DNA of 64,000 nucleotides from Certhia americana (taxonomy: Eukaryota > Chordata > Aves > Passeriformes > Certhiidae). The stretch lies in assembly GCA_018697195.1 (NCBI GenBank), contig CM031861.1, positions 4,400,114 to 4,464,113 of the forward strand, read 5' to 3'. The number at the start of each line of letters is the position of its first letter. Position 1 is the stretch's first letter. The position numbers and the translations under genes were made by a program. Shown in pieces: positions 56,188-64,000 of the stretch. The notes under the pieces were generated by a model. The model was given only the letters and a program-made list of their open reading frames with translations, had not been told where the DNA came from and made no database searches.

Positions 56188-59100
56188 GTATGTATTTCTT
56201 TATTCTTTACGTAGTAATTGATAATTTAAAATCACTTTTCCTTTGCATTTAGCCTTGAAGGACAGAAAGGCTTTTAATAGGTCCTGGCTCTCAATCTTAC
56301 CTGTGTTTGACTGTGTTAATTCTCCTGCTTGTCTGTAGAATGAAAAAATAAAGTACACATCACACAGTACTCATTTAAGTCAATTCTAAGAGGAACTTAA
56401 ATGAGAGAAAAATCTTGCTATGTCTTCTTGCACAGAAGTTATTTTTCACCCTACACATACTTTTCTGAGCATGGAATGCTGTTCAATAGTTCAGTGTATA
56501 AGATGGTGCTTTTCTGTTTGTGGAGAGTAGGATACAAGTGCATGCACAGTTCTGTCTGCAGACATTTGGCTATTTGTGGAGATTTAATGAATTGCACAGG
56601 AGGAAGATACCACATTTTTCAGTTTCCTATGCTGACCATTTTTTCCAGCTGGTTCCCTTGTGCAGTTCTGGACAAAAATTACTCAATGCTGCTGCTTCAG
56701 GGTGTTTTATGAAAAGAATTGTACTGCTTAGGAAATCACTGTTGTAATACTACATGTCCTTCGTTGTTTTAACTCTTCCATGCTTCAAAGGAAAACCTAT
56801 GAATCTTGACTTCAGAGTTTTTCAGCCAAATCTCACGAAATAGAGTCCAGTGTTTGTTATCTGAAATCAGATAAAAGTGTAAAGCACTCATGGTGACAGA
56901 TCAGTTTCTGTGGATGACAAATGAGCAAACTGTGCTGAATGAAGAAGCTTCTTTGTTCTGTAGCTCAAAAAGCCTTTGCCCTCTTGAAGCTCTTACATGT
57001 GTTGTGACTGATCTTTTCCCATTCTTTTACAGTCTTATTCTACTTCTGTAGTCCTGCACAAATATTTCTGAGAGAGTTTTTGTTTGTTTGTTTTTTTTTT
57101 TTTTTTTTAATTATTCGTCTGTTATTTTATCCTGAGAGTTTTTTTAATTACATTATTTTATATGTCTGGAAGAAAATGCTTGGCAGAGGACAGATTAGTA
57201 TCTCAAAGGTGACAAACAGTAAATTGAATATATGTGTTGACTCTGTTTTGTTAATTAAATCTTTAAGATGAAATTCTTACTTGATATGGTAAATCATGTG
57301 GAAGATGAACAATAATTGTAGTTTCAATGATTTGAAATGATAAAGAAGTTGGATATTTACCTAGGCCCAGGAAGCTGGTAAACTCCAGGGGATGCAGACC
57401 TCCAATGCCTGAGATGGGCAGAAGAATCTCTGGTTAATGGAATACTTCAAGGTATTTGAAGTTTGTGTTGCTATGGTAAGCCCAGCCGTTTGCCATTGTT
57501 TCACAAATTTATTGGGCTTTTTCAGGAGCCTAGGTCTTCTTTAGAGATGGAATTGACATAGCTGGAACACTGATATTTCCTGAGAAGTTAATTTTCACAC
57601 ATGCACAGTGCCTTGCCTGACACAGTAAAATGCAGAGTGCAAATACACCTGAAAAGCTTCCAGAGGACTTCCTCTCCCAGAAAACTGAAGTGAAATATGA
57701 CTGAGTGTGCAAACCTATCCTCTATTTTGTTTGAGTAGTAACTGATTTTCTTCACTGATTAAAAACTAGTTGTTTTTTCTTCCCTTATTATATAATGTAC
57801 TAGTAGAAAAGATTTATGCTGCTTGAAATAGGATTAGGACTTCATAATACTTTGATCCATTTTTATGAACTTGAGAAGAAGGTGGTAATCATGCCATTAA
57901 AATAAACCCAAAACATAAAACCAGTAGCTATTATTCTCCCTCAGTTTAAGCATTAACTCAAAGTTTTGCTTTCTTTTGAGATTTTCCTAAAGCATTAGAA
58001 ATAATGATAAATCTTAAAAATTTCCAATCTAAAGCTTTTATGTTCCTCTCTCTCCCACAAATCACCAAGGCATAGGAAGCAAAAATTCAGCAAAGGTAAG
58101 TAATATCAAAGGTTCTTTTCAAAGTAATGAGAAATATGTGTGACATCTGTCTTTGCACTGCCACATTGAATTCTGCATTTTTTATAATTAATTGTGGTGA
58201 AATTATGGTTCAGAGGTAACTGTTTTCTGTATTTTCTTCTGGTTTTCCCCATGGCTAATAAACTCAGTAAATTGGTGTGCAAATTGTTAGAGATGAAGCA
58301 GCTTTTTTCTGTCTATATTGGAGAACCTTATTGTATCAATGTTCTTAGTTAAGTGGATTTTTATCCTCATTTTTTTACTCTTATTCTGTCTGCTTTATGG
58401 TATGCAAATACTGTGCTATTTAATTAAATGCACATAGTGGTATTTTCATCATGCTGCTAAATCATATAAAACATTCCTGAGGACTTTTTCTGGCAAATAC
58501 GTATTCTAGAATTAAGAGTGATTTTGAAGATTTAGTGCACTGAAATACTTGAACAATGGACTTATGATACTACTGATTAAAAAAAAAAGGTACCAAGTAT
58601 ATTAGAGATCAGCAAAATGATATCTATACTAGCTAAGAAATTGTTAATTGCTATTATTTCTCAAAACTTGAAAGCACTATCTTATTGTTGTGGGTTCTGA
58701 AAATGTCTTTGGAATCATGGAACTATAACTGCACACAAATGCATCCAGCACTCCCAACCTTTTAGCACTGAGTCTAGAGTGATGTGAAGGAATTCCTCCC
58801 TGGAATGGAACTGTCTCAAACAGAGTCTAGAGCAGTTAGGGGCAGTCCATGCCTGATGAGCATGCAGGTAAGTGATGTTAATGAGAATCTTAAGTACTCT
58901 TAGAGGCTTGCTTCTGCAAAGGGTTAACATTTCAGGGCTGATCCAGACAAGCAGGTGAGCAGGACTAATTCATGTAACTTTGGTCTTGCCCTTCACTTGT
59001 GGACTAATTTAGCAATTTATGTAATTATTTAAAGTTAAGCACAGTTTCAAATGCTTTGTTGGATTTGGGCTATTCAGCTGAGCTAAGCAAGGAAACAAGA

Positions 59101-62100
59101 TTGAAGTCTTCAAAATAAATAGAAGGAAAAGTTAATAGAATGAGAAATAGAGGTGCTTGATACACTAGTAGCTATGATTATGCTGTCAAATCACTAGTTA
59201 CTTTAAATATCATTGGAGGAGAACAGTAGAGAGCTCAAAAGTTTGAAGACTTGTACTGCTAATTTGTTAGTAGTCTATGATATGATGTACTTTGTCTTGC
59301 TGAATGTTATCATGCTTCAACATAGGTTTAAATACAAACAAATTGGAAACACAGTTTCCTGCTAAGATTTTTAACACACTCAGAGCTGACTGGTAGCAAT
59401 TTATCTCTAAGTGCAGAGACAGGGCAGGAAAGTCTCTGAGTTAGTGCCTTTGCAAAGAAAAGGAGGCTGTGGTACCTGATGTATGAGCTGCAGCTCACAC
59501 ATGAACATCTGTCAAAGTTAGAGCAACACAGTACGTAGGGATAATCCTGAGTGCTGCAAAATTGAGGGACACCATGTCCCTGCACCTCATTGCCAAATTT
59601 AGCATGCTTGACATATTTTTGTTATTTTTAAAGTTAATGTACTTAAAGGAGAAGGAATTAACTTTGTTAATACCAAAGTTTGATCATCTGTGCAGATCTT
59701 GAGGTACAGTGTCATTGAATGGTCTTCTTAGATGTATCAGACTATGTAGGACTTGGAATATGATGCACTAACTCTTTGCAGTGTAAGGATATTAATACTG
59801 CTTTAACTCCTCTGTTCCCATAAATATACTTTGTAAATTTCCCTGTATAGGTTTTAGGGCAGCAGATGCCCACAGTTATGGTAATTTTACTTATGGAAGC
59901 ATTCTAGGTGGAGATATTTGTAATTTTGCTCATGCCTGAAGAGTATAATACTCAAAGAAAACTCTTCTTGGACGAATGAGAATGGTAAGATTTTCTCTGA
60001 TTGCTTTAGTTAAGTGAACATAAAGCATAATTCCTGAACCCTTTATGGTAATGGAGTGTTGTTGGATGATTATAGGATTTGGAACCAATGAATATTCTGC
60101 ATCTCCTCCATGATAAAGTCTACCCGGCAAGAAAAGGGTTTGCCACTGAGTGTGCCAGCATGCTGATATGTCATTTGTTTTGGGATTTGTTGTATGCTGT
60201 TGATGGTTCATGTTTTGTGCTTGTCTATTCTATGCTCCTGTACACACAGTATGTGACATGGACTTCTTTTGATGCAACTGATTGATTAGAGTTTCATGGA
60301 TGGGTCTCCTAAATAAAAGCATTTAGTATTTTAGAGGAAATAGTAAACTGAAACACAAACACCTCTGATCTCTCCTCTAACATTGTTGGTTTAAAGGTTT
60401 TTTTAAAAAATACTCAAATGTTGCTTGCTTAAAAGTATTTTATACATGGGAAAAGACTTTTTTTTAATAATTACTGTAGTTTATCTGATTTCAAGATGCA
60501 AGTTCTTTCTGTTCTTTTATACTGACACATCTACATATTGTAACACTATGTTGAAATTTACATGAAGTTGCATCAGAATAAGATTTTGTCCCATCTTTCA
60601 CAACTCTTTACTAAACTACTCATAATATTGCTGAATATGTCTCATTTTGAGGACTATAGAAGCATCCTGGACTCTGTGTTGTTACCAATGGATTTGCATG
60701 TTAAACTAATGAGTTTCAGTAAATGATTAGTGTATAGATGATCTCTATATTCCTTCTAGATGAATTCTTTACTATCCTTAGATCTAGTGTGTTGGACACC
60801 TTAATTGTTTGGAGAATTCCATAAGGGATTGAGCTGGAATGGGGCAGGGAGTGTGGGGGAAGCACAAGTGTGCCATAGCATAACTCTGATGCAGAAGCAG
60901 GGGTAAGTTTGGGATAAAACAAAAAGCAAATTGACAAAGCAATGTTGGGGAAGGATGAAGATGATCAAAGGACCAACCTTTTGGAAAACTTTCCCTAACT
61001 AGTGTGGGTTCTGATGGCAACTGGAAGCCTGGGATAATAAATACTAATGCACTTGGTAAAACTGTTTGCTTCTAGTGGGCTAAAGAATACTTTAGAAACA
61101 TAAATCATATTTACTTTTTATGATTCAGCCATGCCTGATATCTTAATCTTTAAAACAACAATAAGAAAACCCGTTTATATTAGAAGACTGAATTCTTTGG
61201 AAATGGTTTATAAAAGTGTTTGGAGCCAAGATTTGAAACTTGGCAGGAAGTTGTGAGAAGTTTATTTCTGTATTGTGACTAGACATTCTACTAATTTAAA
61301 ACAAACACAAAACCACAAACAAACCAAAAAACCTGGATGTCACTGTGAACACTCAGTTTCAACGTGTTCAGTGAACACGTGATGTGCTCTGTGTGTTGTG
61401 TCTCCTCACAGCCCCAGGTTCTAACAGTGCTAAAAGCAGAGGCTGCTCCTCCTCTGCTTCTCCTGGCAGCATCCAGGCACTGAGATAAGGAGCACTGGGG
61501 AAGGGACCAGTGAAGGATGCAAAAGTGTGGTGAGCAGTAGGTAGGAAAGAAATGGAAGTCCATGGAAGGAGCACAAAGGTTGAGTGAACAAAAGAGGAAT
61601 ACCTGTAAAAAGAGAATGGGGCATCAGCGAGAGGGGAGCAGTGTGAAGAAATGTTATTGCCAGAGAGAAATAAGGATAAAAATTTCCAGGAGCTGAAAAG
61701 GAATTACTGTTAACAAAGAGTGGCTGGAGCATGTAAAGATGCAGGCAATGATAACAGGAAATCAGAAGCATTTACAGAGATGAGATGAAAAGCAAAAAGG
61801 CAGGACACCTAAAATAAGCCAGACTTGTTTGCACTATTTATCTTCCCATTGTGTTCTTGTCAAGCAAATGCCATCAGTGAGATTCTATAGAAAGATGGAT
61901 ATTTCCATTCATTTTGTGCAGGGCATCTGCATAAAATTACATTTATTGGTCTCTGAAGTCCCCAAATACATATGCTGTATAGTCCTCAGGAATGCTGATA
62001 TTTTCTTGTTAGAAGCACTGTCTTATGAGATGACCTGATGTTTGTTTTTGTGGTTGGTTATTGCCTGCACATGTCTTCATCCTCTAACAATGATTTCACT

Positions 62101-63439
62101 ATGCCACATTGTTCAGTGTGAACTGCATGAAATGTGTCTAGATGATGTTGAGCCAGACTTGCTAAAGATCTATGAATTTTGTTTGGGCAAATATTTTTTT
62201 TTTACTTTTTTAATCAAATTTTCTTCTAGCTCTATTTATGGATCTTTTTTGCAAATAGTAGTAGTTGAACCTCCTTTTTTCTTCCATTCCAAAGCCATTC
62301 AGATGTGCATATGTATGAATAGCAATTGACTCTCTTTCACTATTCCAAGCCCAGTTTATTCCATTTGTATTTTGGGGGATGCCTTACTTCCTAAAATCAA
62401 GTTTTATTTTGGGGCTGTCGTAACTCGCTTAAAACCAAAATAGCAGACACTTCCAGGGTCATGAATGTAACACATTAAAAATACTGATGACTTGTAAAGG
62501 GAAATATTTAATGTAATTACTGTGTTGTGGGAAGGAAGAATATTGAAAATAGCTGAATGCCCAAGTGTTCATCATTTACATTCTTAGTAACAGATGGCTG
62601 AAGAGATATATTTTTCCTAGTGCAGTGCCTGTTTAGTTTTCATGCTCTGCAGTTTCACTTCCAGAAATATATTTGGATGAGATTAGAGGACAAATTCATA
62701 CCTCTCAAAGGGCTCCACAGACACCAGGAAAAGGTATTGGGCTGGGCATTCAATTCACAGCACTTAGACTGATTCATGTCAGTGGAGCTGCAGGTCTAAG
62801 TCACCTCAGGGCATTAGTTACCTAAAGATGTTCAATCCTGTGGATTCCCTTTTTGGGTCTCAGACATACATAGAACAAAGTAATTGCTTTCAGAGCTTTA
62901 ACTAGACATTAAAATATCTTTTTCAGGTATGGTATTTTTTCTTCATGCATTTGAGTTAGGTGAGTCTTTAGATTACCAAAAGTTTATATAGCTGATGTCT
63001 TGACATTAACTCATTAAAAACAAATTTGTTTTGATGCTGTTCAGGCTTTTTTTTCTTGATTTATACAAATAGTCACACAATTACTTTTGGTCTCAATTCA
63101 ATCTGAAGTGTAAGGTGCAAATTCTTTTTATTACTGTGGAAAGTTTTAAAACCTGATTTTTACCCACAGCATGAGGGCTTTACTCTAGTAGGTATGTCTG
63201 AAGGGTAGATTACAAGGTACTCATAATTACTTTTTTCTCTTTTCTTCTATTTTTTCTTACTTCTTCTTGGAGTTTTGGGGAGTTGATTATGCAAACAGCC
63301 ACAGATCTTTCTTCATTTATTGATTTTTGATTTTGCTTGTATGCTTTGCTGGACTTCTTTACAGAACATTACCTATTCTGAGTTGGAGTGGAGGAAAAAA
63401 TGTGTTGGTTTATGGTGGTATTTCATAATTGTTATAACT

Positions 63440-63997
63440 TGCCCCTGAAGGCAAGGGTAACTGAGGTTCTTGCTAATAGATTCCTTTGGTTAGGTGAGAG
63501 TGAAACCACACTGAATGACTAGTGAGTATATGTATATATATACACACACACACATATATATATATATATATGCAGGGTTTATTTTAGGTCAGTTAGGTTG
63601 CAATGGAAAGGAGGTATGTAGCCATGTTGGTTATTATCATCTATAGAAATGCAACAAATTATGAAGATATCTCTTAAGAAAATACAGAGAGAAAACAGAG
63701 AAAGGATAAGTGAGGTTTAGTTGTTGCAATTTCAGTGTCTCTCCTTTGAAGTGATGGTCACAGTCCTGATCCATCCAGGCTGGGTGGGATAAACCCATTA
63801 AACACCAGGTTCACTGGGTTAATTAACATCCAGTCAGGTTCAGGTGAGAACATCCAGGGTACCACCCCTGAGGCAAGGGTTTTGCAGGGTCTGTTGCAAC
63901 ACTGTGGATCATTCCTCTGGTGGAAGGCCTCAGGAGGGAGTCTGGGCACACTTTTGATGGTTTGTGACACCTGAAGCATGACAGATGCCTGTGACAT
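63440..63997. repeat. Unclassified interspersed repeat, copy 2
   Basis: Aligns by eye along its length to 12870-13440 in the same orientation. It shares the GAGTGAAAC block, internal TA/CA microsatellite, GTTTATTTTAGG, TTGTTGCAAT, GAAGTGATGGTCACAGTC, TTGCAACACTGTGG and TTTGTGACACCTGAAGCATG blocks. A 79-codon minus-strand frame (63758-63997) lies inside but matches no known domain. It is cut by or ends near the window edge. Confidence 0.7.
63525..63571. repeat. TA/CA microsatellite in repeat copy 2
   Basis: TATATGTATATATATACACA followed by further CA and TA units, inside the interspersed repeat. Confidence 0.9.
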
Positions 63998-64000
63998 CAG

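Larger units (their letters stand above)
56188..64000 (+). other. GAS2 intron, runs off the window
   Basis: At least 7.8 kb of intron after the third coding exon. AT-rich, with a T-run near 57091-57108. No further GAS2 exon or other gene is recognised. The last 560 bases are an interspersed repeat. Confidence 0.75.

Noticed and set aside
58055..58100. Exon-like segment with a CCAAG acceptor and AAAG|GTAAGT donor near 58096
   Set aside because: It would be a mini-exon of about 26 bases that encodes nothing matching GAS2 after residue 136.

Overview
This window is vertebrate nuclear DNA and most likely avian. Two genes are recognisable by protein homology: FANCF on the minus strand near the left end, and the 5' half of GAS2 on the plus strand. 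They lie head to head, the arrangement known for this locus in other vertebrates. The bird assignment rests on CR1-type LINE 3' ends (30.6 kb and 32.9 kb), low interspersed-repeat density, G/T homopolymer tracts, and GC-rich promoter islands in an AT-rich background. A non-avian reptile cannot be excluded from sequence alone.

Layout. 1-1143 is the 3' flank of FANCF. 1144-2295 (minus) is FANCF, a single-exon gene of normal overall length, but its reading frame changes several times and contains a nonsense codon. It is either a decayed gene or an indel-rich assembly. Its CpG island and promoter lie at about 1550-2480. 2.5-22.3 kb is intergenic and AT-rich, with microsatellites, one ancient MIR SINE (about 15.6 kb) and an unclassified interspersed repeat (12.87-13.44 kb) that recurs at the right edge (63.44-64.0 kb). 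22.34-23.40 kb is an unusual block: long A/G/A homopolymers, then a GC-rich minisatellite in two subfamilies containing a 100-N assembly gap. It runs into a second CpG island (to about 24.3 kb) that is the best candidate for the GAS2 promoter and first noncoding exon.

GAS2 coding exons are at 33181-33322, 41054-41178 and 56046-56187. Their phases fit (1, 0, then 1), the GT/AG sites are canonical, and together they encode about 136 residues covering the N-terminus and most of the calponin-homology (CH) domain. The last intron runs off the window, so the rest of the CH domain and the GAR domain lie to the right. Introns are 7731 bp and 14867 bp, and the third exceeds 7.8 kb.

The two genes are not known to act in one pathway: FANCF is a scaffold of the Fanconi anaemia core complex, and GAS2 is an actin/microtubule-associated cytoskeletal protein. 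No RNA genes, CRISPR arrays, intact transposons or new multi-gene systems were seen. The points most worth a second look are the broken FANCF, the minisatellite/homopolymer block beside the GAS2 promoter, and the unclassified repeat pair.
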